DNA from: MED-G105 sp039025235
Lineage (GTDB): Bacteria > Pseudomonadota > Alphaproteobacteria > Caulobacterales > Parvularculaceae
Length of the DNA: 64,000 bases
Direction: 5' to 3'
Assembly: GCA_039025235.1 (NCBI GenBank)
Contig: JBCCOS010000016.1
Coordinates: 1 to 64,000 of the forward strand
Position 1 is the stretch's first letter, and the number at the start of each line of letters is the position of its first letter. A program made the translations under genes and the position numbers. The notes under the pieces were generated by a model. It did no database searches. It saw only the letters and a program-made list of their open reading frames with translations, and had not been told where the DNA came from. Positions 56,751-64,000 of the stretch are shown here, one piece after another.

Positions 56751-56831
56751 TTTGATCCATTTGTACTGTGCAAATCGCTTACTGTGATCAGGACGGCGCA
56801 ATGAGGTCACCCCAATAAAGGGATTTAGCTG

Positions 56832-59543
56832 ATGAGCAGTTACCCGAGCGATCGGGAGCATTTCTTAAATTCGTCTAAGATTAGAAGCCCCAATATATCT
56901 TCTCGAGTATTAGCGGAGCGACCTCAGCTTTTAAGGAAAACCCTTGAATCGGATATCCCTCTGGTTGTACTTGAGGCGCCCGCTGGATATGGGAAAACCA
57001 CACTCCTGCTTGAGGCGAAAACACGCCTTGAGGAAGCAAATACCACTTGCGCATGGATTTCGCTCGATCACGCGGACAACGATGTTGTTCGTTTTTATGA
57101 GCTGACACTCGCTGCGCTACGTGCTGGTCTTGGCGCCGCTGGCGATAACATCATCGTCGCTGCTCAAAAAGAACTCGATGATACTTTTTCAACGAGCTCC
57201 GCAGCGGAGCGATTAAGTGACCTTACAGCACTCTGTGACCGGCCAATTATCTTTCTCTATGATGGTTATGAGGTTATCTCTAATCCCGAAGTGCACCAAC
57301 TCTTCATTCGGTTTGTTCAAAGACTTATACCATCAGTAAGGGTAATTGTATCGACACGTAATGAAACGCGCATGCCGTTCGGACCATTATTTGTTTATAA
57401 TCTTGCTACTCGGATGTCGCGGGAAGACTTTAGAGTAGATGATTATGTCGTACGGGACTATCTTAATTCAGCGACCCAAGACGAGATACCCGTTACTCTA
57501 ATAAATCAGCTTGTTAAACAGATTGATGGTTGGCCCTTAGGCATTACATTGGGGACACAGTGGCTCGCCGATGATAAGTTGAGAAAGTCTGCTGGGTTTA
57601 TTAAGAATGCAAAACTCCACGCTCTTCTTCGAGAGACCGCTTTTTCTTCGCTCAATGAAAGTGACAAGTCTTTTCTTCTAAAGCTCGTTGTTGTTGACAG
57701 GTTTACTAGCGATTTAGCGGGTCATCTTACGCAACATCGATCACCGCAAAAGATGATCGAACGCCTGCAAAATAGTGGTGTATTTCTTGAGCATATTAAC
57801 GGTGAGACTGATTGGTACCAGTTATCGTCACTCTTCCATCAAACCCTCACGCGCGAAGCAAAAAATATTTTAGGTACTGAAGAATTTAAACGGCTTTGGT
57901 CTATTGCTGCGCGTTGGTTCGAACAGTTTGAGATGCCGGAAGAAGCAGTGCGCTTCGCAATTCTGTCACGTGATAAAACACTGATCGAGCGGCTTATCGC
58001 TGATTATGCCGCCGATTTTCTTCGTAAGGGGCGCCTTTGGACGCTGGCGAACTGGTATCGGTCCTTACCAAGAGGAATGCGCAAAGCTTCACCGAACCTG
58101 ACCAAGTCAGTTTTTTGGGCAATGGTTTACACATTTAACTTGGAAGACGCGAAAGCTATTTTGGATGAGATGGCGAATGGCGATATTGGGCAGACCGATG
58201 CCGAATATGTTTTGATGCAAAGCACCTTTAAGTCCTTTTCTGGACAACATCGAGCTTTTGCTTTGGCGCATCAAGAAACATTAAAGGCGACAAAATCTAA
58301 CAACGGCGTCCCACGCCAAGCTGGTCTTATTGTTTTGGCTTATTATTTCCTGCAAACGCGCGACTTCGAAAAATCACGTCGCCACATACTCGAAACCCAT
58401 ATTCAAGATGATGAAGCCGATGAGGATTGGAACAGGCCCAATCCACAACTTTTTTCTGCAACCATTAAAGCATTGAAGGGAGAGGTTTCTGCAGCGCTTA
58501 ACGAAACGATGCTCCTTGCTGAAAAAGAACATGAGGGCCTTCCATCGTATCCGGTGAGAAGTGCTTCGCTTCTAGCGACCTATGGTGCCCTTCTTTTTGA
58601 GACCGGTGCTGATGATGAGGCCGAAGCAATCCTTGAGGACTCGCTTTCGATGATAAATGAATGGTCACCACCTGACTGGATTGCCATCGGTCATGTGACA
58701 CTATCTGAGATCAAACGTGCAAAACGTGACCATATGAGGGCGGACATATTGCTCGACGACTTGGAAGTTCATCCCCGTTGTAGAGCTGACCCAAGGTTAG
58801 GCGCTTTGGTGGCGGCAAGGCGTGCAACCCATGCAAGCCTCTCAGGCGATATAACACTAGCGGATGAAATACTTCATCAAGCCGATAAAGATGGGTTGAC
58901 TGATGAAATAGAAGGGCAGCGGCTCATTGCAAGCGAGTTGGCAGATCTCACACTTGCGCGACTTTACGTTAAGATTCAAAAACGCGATCTTCAATCTGCG
59001 TTAGCACAAACGCAAGGTGAAATACTTCGTGCCGCCAAGTTGCAGTTGGGTTGGCGTTCTCTCAAATTGGAAACACTTAAGTCAGTCATACTGCATTTAG
59101 GCGGCGAAGAACGCTTCGCGCGGCGAACGCTATCACTTGCGATCAAAAAGGCGGGAAACAATAAGGCCAACCGAGCTTTTACGGCGACGCATCCGGTCGT
59201 GCGGGACATTCTTAAAAATATTGATCGTGGCCTTTCTCAAAAGCTCATTCGAGGATCAGACATTACCCACGAGAAAGTTGGTTTGCTGCTTGGAAAAATT
59301 GATCGTCCAATCACGGACGAAACTCCGATCGTTCCTTTTCAACCTTTGTCACCTCTCACGCCCCGAGAGAGGGAATTATTAGAGTTAGTTGCGGTCGGTC
59401 TTACAAATAGTGCTATAGCAGAACGATTGGCGCTTAGTGAAAATACAGTGAAATGGCACTTAAGTCGTTCCTATCAAAAGCTGGGTGTTCGTCAGCGTAC
59501 GCATGCCGTCGCACGCGCCAGAGAGGCAGGCATTCTTACGTAA
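56832..59543 (+). CDS. LuxR-family LAL regulator (MalT-like ATPase-TPR-HTH)
   Basis: A 903-aa large transcription activator. The N-terminal NTPase domain has Walker A APAGYGKTT (residues 49-57) and a Walker-B-like IIFLYDGYEVI. A long helical, TPR-like middle (about 330-820) with many Ala/Leu repeats would bind the signal. The C-terminal LuxR helix-turn-helix (about 840-900) shows LTPRERELLELVAVGLTN and LSENTVKWHLSRSYQKLGV. MalT-type proteins oligomerise with ATP and inducer. Flanked by acyl-CoA genes sharing an inverted repeat in their promoters, it probably activates them in response to a lipid-like substrate. Confidence 0.93.
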   Translation: MSSYPSDREHFLNSSKIRSPNISSRVLAERPQLLRKTLESDIPLVVLEAPAGYGKTTLLLEAKTRLEEANTTCAWISLDHADNDVVRFYELTLAALRAGLGAAGDNIIVAAQKELDDTFSTSSAAERLSDLTALCDRPIIFLYDGYEVISNPEVHQLFIRFVQRLIPSVRVIVSTRNETRMPFGPLFVYNLATRMSREDFRVDDYVVRDYLNSATQDEIPVTLINQLVKQIDGWPLGITLGTQWLADDKLRKSAGFIKNAKLHALLRETAFSSLNESDKSFLLKLVVVDRFTSDLAGHLTQHRSPQKMIERLQNSGVFLEHINGETDWYQLSSLFHQTLTREAKNILGTEEFKRLWSIAARWFEQFEMPEEAVRFAILSRDKTLIERLIADYAADFLRKGRLWTLANWYRSLPRGMRKASPNLTKSVFWAMVYTFNLEDAKAILDEMANGDIGQTDAEYVLMQSTFKSFSGQHRAFALAHQETLKATKSNNGVPRQAGLIVLAYYFLQTRDFEKSRRHILETHIQDDEADEDWNRPNPQLFSATIKALKGEVSAALNETMLLAEKEHEGLPSYPVRSASLLATYGALLFETGADDEAEAILEDSLSMINEWSPPDWIAIGHVTLSEIKRAKRDHMRADILLDDLEVHPRCRADPRLGALVAARRATHASLSGDITLADEILHQADKDGLTDEIEGQRLIASELADLTLARLYVKIQKRDLQSALAQTQGEILRAAKLQLGWRSLKLETLKSVILHLGGEERFARRTLSLAIKKAGNNKANRAFTATHPVVRDILKNIDRGLSQKLIRGSDITHEKVGLLLGKIDRPITDETPIVPFQPLSPLTPRERELLELVAVGLTNSAIAERLALSENTVKWHLSRSYQKLGVRQRTHAVARAREAGILT

Positions 59544-59576
59544 GCTATTTCAAAGTACGATCTGCTCGATTTGACC

Positions 59577-59680
59577 TAAAGCGTCAACACTTCAATGGGG
59601 ATCGGGACGACGCTTTAAGTCTTTGTTTTTGGGCATTTCCTTAATGCCAACCGTACACACTTATCCGCTAAGCGCTCTCG
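59577..59680. repeat. Intergenic repeat, modules A + B
   Basis: Module A: TAAAGCGTC / GACGCTTTA (59577-59617) around TTCAATGGGGATCGG, with a T-run at 59625-59630. Module B: 59633-59680 with CCAACCGTACACACTTATCC. It lies between the convergent LAL regulator and SDR genes. Confidence 0.75.
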
Positions 59681-59682
59681 CG

Positions 59683-60630
59683 TTATTTGTCGTCTTGCTT
59701 TTGTGAACTACGGTTTGTTCCGATATTCTTCATGACCTTCTCCAGGGGGGCCATGATATTGCTAGGATTGTAGGAATGATCAAAATCCTCTACATCATGC
59801 CATTTTTCTTTGAGGGTTTCCGCCGTGAAACTGTCGGATGGTTCGAATGTAGCACCCTCGCTGGCTTGCCATCTTAGTTTTGAAATCCAGCCGCCGCCAA
59901 CCTCAAAAAGTTCACCATTTATCTCGCTGTTTTCATGGCACAACATGACAACGAGAGGTGTAACAAACTCCGGTTTGAGAGCTTTGAAAATTTCTGGTGG
60001 GATCAAATTCTCTGTTAATCGCGAGGCGGCAACCGGTGCAATTGCATTAACAAAAATACCTTTGCCTTTTCCTTCTTCCGATAGGGCGGTCACCATTCCA
60101 TATAAAGCTAATTTGGCAGCGGCATAATTCACTTGGCCAAAATTACCATAAATTCCTGCTGCTGATGATGTATTGATGATACGACCATAGCCGGCTTTGC
60201 GCATAATCGGCCATGCTGCATGTGTGACAGCGAAAGCGCCATTGACATGTATATCGAAGATGAGCTTCCAGTCTTCTTCTGTCATTTTATGGAAACTAAC
60301 GTCCCGCAGTATTCCGGCGTTATTGATAACAATGTCAATTTTGCCGAAGGTGTCCATTGCGTTTTCTATGATCCGACCGCCTTCGATGACGTTGTCTGTA
60401 TTCGCTATGGCTTCACCCCCTTCTGCGATGATTTCGTCAACGACAGTTTGCGCGACGGATTTATCGGCCCCATCACCCTGTGCCGATCCACCTAGATCAT
60501 TGACGACAACCTTTGCGCCGCGCCGCGCAAATTCTAAAGCATAACTTCGCCCCAGGCCTGCACCAGCGCCTGTTATAACAACAACACGATTGTCAAATCT
60601 CATTGTCGGGGGCGTCATAGGTGTGCTCAT
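59683..60630 (-). CDS. (3R)-hydroxyacyl-CoA dehydrogenase-like SDR (MFE-2/17beta-HSD4 type)
   Basis: A 315-aa SDR similar to the dehydrogenase part of peroxisomal multifunctional enzyme type 2. Motifs are VVVITGAGAGLGRSYALEFA, VVVNDLGG, NNAGILRD, a Ser in INTSSAAGIYG, catalytic Tyr/Lys in VNYAAAK and the long C-terminal region after NGELFEVGGG. It would oxidise 3-hydroxyacyl-CoA, possibly of branched or sterol-side-chain type. No hydratase domain is attached. ATG 60630 is used; inner Met codons at positions 5 and 10 are possible. Its promoter has the CCATAC...GTATGG repeat. Confidence 0.88.
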   Translation of the reverse strand: MSTPMTPPTMRFDNRVVVITGAGAGLGRSYALEFARRGAKVVVNDLGGSAQGDGADKSVAQTVVDEIIAEGGEAIANTDNVIEGGRIIENAMDTFGKIDIVINNAGILRDVSFHKMTEEDWKLIFDIHVNGAFAVTHAAWPIMRKAGYGRIINTSSAAGIYGNFGQVNYAAAKLALYGMVTALSEEGKGKGIFVNAIAPVAASRLTENLIPPEIFKALKPEFVTPLVVMLCHENSEINGELFEVGGGWISKLRWQASEGATFEPSDSFTAETLKEKWHDVEDFDHSYNPSNIMAPLEKVMKNIGTNRSSQKQDDK

Positions 60631-60702
60631 GTGTCGGCAGCTCGTGTAAACGGTGTAAAAGAGGTGTTGAGCCTACAAAAGCCATTGGCGTCAAGTATTC
60701 AA

Positions 60703-60718
60703 CCATACAAAAGTATGG
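60703..60718. promoter_or_regulatory. Candidate operator CCATACAAAAGTATGG
   Basis: Differs by one base from the inverted repeat at 56735-56750; flanking bases AA before and GGT after also agree. It lies 73 bp upstream of the SDR start, in the 374-bp gap divergent to the CocE-type hydrolase. Confidence 0.6.
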
Positions 60719-61004
60719 GTGCGCGTTCGCCCAAAGATTTTTTCTAAACCAATTCTAGTCCTGGTCATCGCGGTTGGTGTCACCGATCACCAATTTGAGA
60801 TGGATTTCACAGCCGATCTTTGTTCTCTTTATATGCATTGCTCCCGACTGCTTTTCGACAATTTGTTTCTTTATACTTCTAAGAAATCGCAATAAACATC
60901 TTTCGCGGTTAATTTCTTCGCAATGAATATAAAGACGCGCGCTGAGATCTGCTACAACTTAGTAGCTGTGTTCCTTGTTAAGACTAAAAAGTGAAAATTA
61001 AACG

Positions 61005-62870
61005 ATGCCCAGGTTTAAACTGTTGCGCAGTTACATTGCGCGTTGGATTTCCGTAAGCACTTTGTTCCTAACCCTTTTGGTAAATGCTTGGGCCGCTGAT
61101 CCACGCGCCTACTCGGAGAAGAACTATTCCGTTGAGGCAGTTCAAATCGAAATGCGCGACGGTGTAAAACTACATACGGATATAATGCGACCCCGCACAA
61201 TGAGCGAAGCACTTCCGATTTTTTTGATGCGCACTCCTTACGGTTCGGGGGGCGGACGATTCGATATGTATGCAGCTCGTTTGAATCGATTAGCGCAAGA
61301 GGGGTATATTTTTGTTCTCCAAGAAATACGGGGTACAGAGCGTTCAGGTGGAAGCTTTATTTTGAACCCGCCACCGATCTCAAAGACGGATAAAAATGCG
61401 ATTGATGAAACCACTGACACCTATGATTCAGTTGAGTGGCTCGTGAATAATATCGGAAAAACGAACGGTTCCGTTGGCGTTGCAGGCTGCTCCTATACTG
61501 GCTATGCGGCGTTCATGGCTGGTCTTTCCGGTCATCCTGCCGTGAAAGCTATAATACCTCAGGCTGCAATGGGTGACCTTTTTCGCGGTGATGACTTCTT
61601 CTGGAATGGTATTCCGCTTGCCGCCCAAGCTCCATTTTTCATCCCTGGCATGGAGACCCGTTGGAAAGCTAAGGCCAGGTTCGATATAGCCGACGCTTAT
61701 GAATGGCACTTACGCGCGGGCGCCCTAAAAGACTTGCAACCAGCAGTATTTAATGACCCTAGTGCGATTTGGTCAGAACTCGTAAAAACTGATCGCCTTA
61801 CGGATTATTGGGCGAAACGCGTCTTAGCCAACTATGCTGGTGATCTAAATGTTCCAGCATTACACGTGATGGGCTGGTTTGATGGTGAAGATTTCCCGGG
61901 GCCTATTACAACATTTGAAGCTGCAGATCGAAAAGACCCTAAAGGTGAACAACGCGCGATCATTGGTCCCTGGAACCACTGTATGTGGAACCAACCAGAT
62001 CCCGGTCGTGGATTGGGCCCTCTGACGTTTGATGGGCCTACCGCAGATCACTACAAAGATTACGAAGCGCGCTTCTTGCGCAAGCATTTAAAAGGCAAAG
62101 GCTCGTTGCGTGATATGCCGCAAGTGCGCATTTATGAGACGGGTGTTGGCGGTGGATGGCGCGATCTTAAGCGCTTCCCAAGTGCACGTAGTCAAGCGGT
62201 CTATTACCTTGGCGAAGATGAAACCCTCAACAAGGTCGCCTCAGCTGATGAAGGTGCGGACTCTTATATTTCCGATCCAATGAAGCCCGTTCCAAACGCA
62301 CGGAGGCCCATTGATTTCTTCACTGGAGATGACTTGGTTCCTGGGGATGGCAAAGCCCGGTCATTATTTCTGCTTGAGGATCAAAGATTTGTGCAAGGAC
62401 GACCAGATGTTATGATTTGGATCTCGGAACCGCTTGAGAACGATGTTGTGTTAAATGGCAGAGCCAAATTCACGATGTTTGCGGAGTCAACCGGCACTGA
62501 TGTTGACTGGATCGTTCAGTTAGTGGACGTATATCCGAATAATTTCGATCCGGTGATGTCAGGATATCGCATGCCTGTGACCCGCGCCGCGCTACGGGCA
62601 AGCCTTCGCAAAGACCTCCGCACGCCGATGCCTGTCGTTCCCGGCGTTGTTGAGGTATATGAAATGGCGTTAGAACCCCGATTACATCGGTTTGCCAAAG
62701 GCCATCGGATTCTCCTGCAAGTTCAAAGCACATATTTCCCATATCTGGGGCGAAATCCACAAAAGTTCATTGCACCTGAAACAGCAACGCAAGACGATTT
62801 TACCGTTGTGACAAATCGAATTCACCATGGTGGCGGCTTTGCATCAAAGCTCACATTGCCGCTTCAATGA
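61005..62870 (+). CDS. CocE/NonD-family hydrolase (S15-like), secreted
   Basis: A 621-aa alpha/beta hydrolase. A signal peptide (WISVSTLFLTLLVNAWA, cleavage before ADP) indicates export. The catalytic domain has VQIEMRDGVKLHTDIMRP, LQEIRGTERSGG and the nucleophile elbow AGCSYTGYA (Ser163). The oxyanion and cap regions and a C-terminal jelly-roll domain (IWISEPLENDVVLNGRAKF) follow as in X-Pro dipeptidyl peptidase, cocaine esterase and glutaryl-7-ACA acylase. It likely cleaves an ester or amide outside the cytoplasm, perhaps to supply acyl groups for the neighbouring acyl-CoA genes. The substrate is not determinable. Confidence 0.9.
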   Translation: MPRFKLLRSYIARWISVSTLFLTLLVNAWAADPRAYSEKNYSVEAVQIEMRDGVKLHTDIMRPRTMSEALPIFLMRTPYGSGGGRFDMYAARLNRLAQEGYIFVLQEIRGTERSGGSFILNPPPISKTDKNAIDETTDTYDSVEWLVNNIGKTNGSVGVAGCSYTGYAAFMAGLSGHPAVKAIIPQAAMGDLFRGDDFFWNGIPLAAQAPFFIPGMETRWKAKARFDIADAYEWHLRAGALKDLQPAVFNDPSAIWSELVKTDRLTDYWAKRVLANYAGDLNVPALHVMGWFDGEDFPGPITTFEAADRKDPKGEQRAIIGPWNHCMWNQPDPGRGLGPLTFDGPTADHYKDYEARFLRKHLKGKGSLRDMPQVRIYETGVGGGWRDLKRFPSARSQAVYYLGEDETLNKVASADEGADSYISDPMKPVPNARRPIDFFTGDDLVPGDGKARSLFLLEDQRFVQGRPDVMIWISEPLENDVVLNGRAKFTMFAESTGTDVDWIVQLVDVYPNNFDPVMSGYRMPVTRAALRASLRKDLRTPMPVVPGVVEVYEMALEPRLHRFAKGHRILLQVQSTYFPYLGRNPQKFIAPETATQDDFTVVTNRIHHGGGFASKLTLPLQ

Positions 62871-62894
62871 TCATCAGCGTGCTCAAAAAAAGAG

Positions 62895-63236
62895 GACGAC
62901 ACGTAAAGCGTCGTCTCGATTCAAATTGAAGTGGTGACGGTTGAAATTATTGATTGTGACGCAGACTGATTTAATCGAAAAGAGTGAGTAAGCGATTGAA
63001 GTAACCGGCGGTATACAAATATACGCCGCCCGTCTGATGTTTCTTTAGAAAACTGCTGCCTTTCAAATGGGATTGTGCAGCGGATTTAGAGCCGTTCGCG
63101 TTCCAATAGAATCTGAACGCGGCTCTAAGTCTCTGTTTTGTCGGTCGAACAATTGTTCGGCCTATTGCGGAGTTGATGGCCGGGAACCATCAACCGCATA
63201 CACTTATCCGCGAAGCGCTCTACAGCATCGGAGTTT
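62895..63236. repeat. Cluster of intergenic repeat hairpins
   Basis: Fills most of the 516-bp convergent gap. Contents: GACGAC/GTCGTC stem (62895-62915) with seven T's downstream on the minus strand; a module A copy TTAGAGCC / GGCTCTAA (63086-63128) with inner GCGTTC/GAACGC; the palindrome CGAACAATTGTTCG (63146-63159); and a module B end CATACACTTATCCGCGAAGC near 63197-63222. No gene is present from 62871 to 63386. Confidence 0.65.
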
Positions 63237-63386
63237 TAGCTTGAATCAATCCAACGCTCTATATTTATACTTTTGAGCACCTGAGTGGACCTTGTATTGA
63301 TCTAATGTGATCGTCCGGCGCTCCAGGTCTTTGATTGGCCGTATTTCTTGATGCGTGGGTCGATATCCACTTAAGCGAGAATTGCA

Positions 63387-64000
63387 TTAACGGATATAAA
63401 TTTTTCTTTCCACGTCGGACATCAGTTCCGGTCCACCGGTTTCTTTAATGAGGAAACTGTCGCTGGCTAAAAGTGTCCAGCCGAGACCGTCGATCCAGAA
63501 ACCAGGGACGATATGGAACATCATATTAGGCACAAGGACTTGTTCATTGCCGAGACGAATATCGGCGGGGTCGGCCCAATTTTGACCAGGCAGTCCGACG
63601 CCCATGGAATAAGCGATCCAGTCACGCGCTTTAAAACCGCCTTTATGGAGCGTTTCTGTAAACTTCGTCGCAACGTTGTGGGACGTGTTACCTGCAACAG
63701 CGGCTTCGAAAACCGCTGCAAAAGCGTCGTTCACGCAGGCGCTCAAGTCTAAATATACCTGATCCACACCACCAATCGCAGCGGCACGGCAGTGACCCAC
63801 ATTATATCCGTATCGTGATGAGCCCATCTCGATGGTGATAAGTTCACCTTCTGGAATCGGTTGATCTGTCCAATTGCTGTGCATCGCTGGATTGCGTCGT
63901 CCGACATTCATGACAACGCCTTCTGGATAGAAACCACCATAATCGACAGTCCCCGCCACGTTGGAACGAAATACTTCGGCGGCTACTTCGCATTCTCGAA
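63387..64000 (-). CDS. M24 metallopeptidase-fold (creatinase-like) protein, N-terminus cut by window edge
   Basis: At least 204 residues of the C-terminal pita-bread domain; the frame stays open to the right edge. The fold is recognised from VVMNVGRRNPAMHSNW, PIPEGELITIEMGSSRYGYN, VPNMMFHIVPGFWIDGLGW and LIKETGGPELMS. The expected metal-ligand positions look changed: the first Asp is Glu (TIEMG), the second is in GYNVGHCR without Asp, the Glu of EPG is Val (IVPG), and the last Glu region reads TLLASD. That places it with metal-free creatinase/DoeA/DddP-like relatives rather than true aminopeptidases. Activity is unknown. Confidence 0.8.
   Translation of the reverse strand, partial: RECEVAAEVFRSNVAGTVDYGGFYPEGVVMNVGRRNPAMHSNWTDQPIPEGELITIEMGSSRYGYNVGHCRAAAIGGVDQVYLDLSACVNDAFAAVFEAAVAGNTSHNVATKFTETLHKGGFKARDWIAYSMGVGLPGQNWADPADIRLGNEQVLVPNMMFHIVPGFWIDGLGWTLLASDSFLIKETGGPELMSDVERKIYIR

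Noticed and set aside
1..64000. tRNA, rRNA, CRISPR, transposase or integrase genes
   Set aside because: No cloverleaf arms, regular spacer arrays, DDE/recombinase motifs or attachment-site repeats were recognised by eye; a covariance-model scan could still find a small RNA.

Overview
The window looks like chromosomal DNA of a marine-type alphaproteobacterium with moderate GC. The clues are a rhizobial-style (Exo) exopolysaccharide cluster, spinster-type MFS, several TonB-dependent receptors with a FecI/FecR pair, many acyl-CoA and SDR enzymes, and frequent GTG/TTG starts. The family cannot be fixed from this sequence alone. No rRNA, tRNA, CRISPR array, transposase or phage gene was seen. Both outermost genes are cut by the window edges.

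Layout. (1) 1-9.4 kb is a fatty-acyl-CoA oxidation locus: TetR regulator with an overlapping acyl-CoA ligase (minus strand), then SDR, acyl-CoA dehydrogenase, thiolase, FadB/FadJ-type fusion enzyme and a 2,4-dienoyl-CoA-reductase-like SDR (plus strand). A perfect 16-bp palindrome upstream of tetR recurs, degenerate, upstream of the dehydrogenase. (2) 9.4-18.1 kb holds a D-aminopeptidase, then an unusually long glutamate synthase large subunit (1820 aa) followed by a CysJ-like diflavin reductase where a GltD subunit would be expected. (3) 18.4-30.8 kb is a succinoglycan-like exopolysaccharide cluster: ExoY-, ExoA-, ExoL- and ExoM-like transferases, a sulfotransferase, an ExoQ-like polymerase, a single ORF joining a Wzx/ExoT flippase to a GH16 glycanase with an RTX-like tail, and an ExoP/Wzc copolymerase kinase. 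(4) 31.7-38.8 kb carries a complete set for trans-4-hydroxy-L-proline breakdown: epimerase, D-hydroxyproline dehydrogenase, deaminase and 2-oxoglutarate-semialdehyde dehydrogenase, with an MFS porter, a GntR regulator and a palindromic candidate operator.

(5) 39.0-55.3 kb is an envelope/uptake region: a membrane-anchored beta-lactamase-fold hydrolase, two TonB receptors, an ABC ATPase, a compact module (DUF2946-like protein, siderophore-type TonB receptor, Tat-exported isonitrile-hydratase-like protein), two ABC-2 permeases, then FecR and FecI on the other strand. (6) 55.5-62.9 kb is a second acyl-CoA locus: dehydrogenase, a giant LuxR/MalT-type (LAL) regulator, an MFE-2-type hydroxyacyl-CoA dehydrogenase and a CocE-type hydrolase. 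The two metabolic genes share a nearly identical 16-bp inverted repeat in their promoters. A partial M24-fold (creatinase-like) protein ends the window.

A family of hairpin-forming intergenic repeats (about eight loci) lies mostly between convergent genes and probably acts as terminator/REP elements. The most unusual items are the flippase-GH16 fusion joined at a run of nine A's, the GltB plus diflavin-reductase pair, and the isonitrile-hydratase/TonB module.
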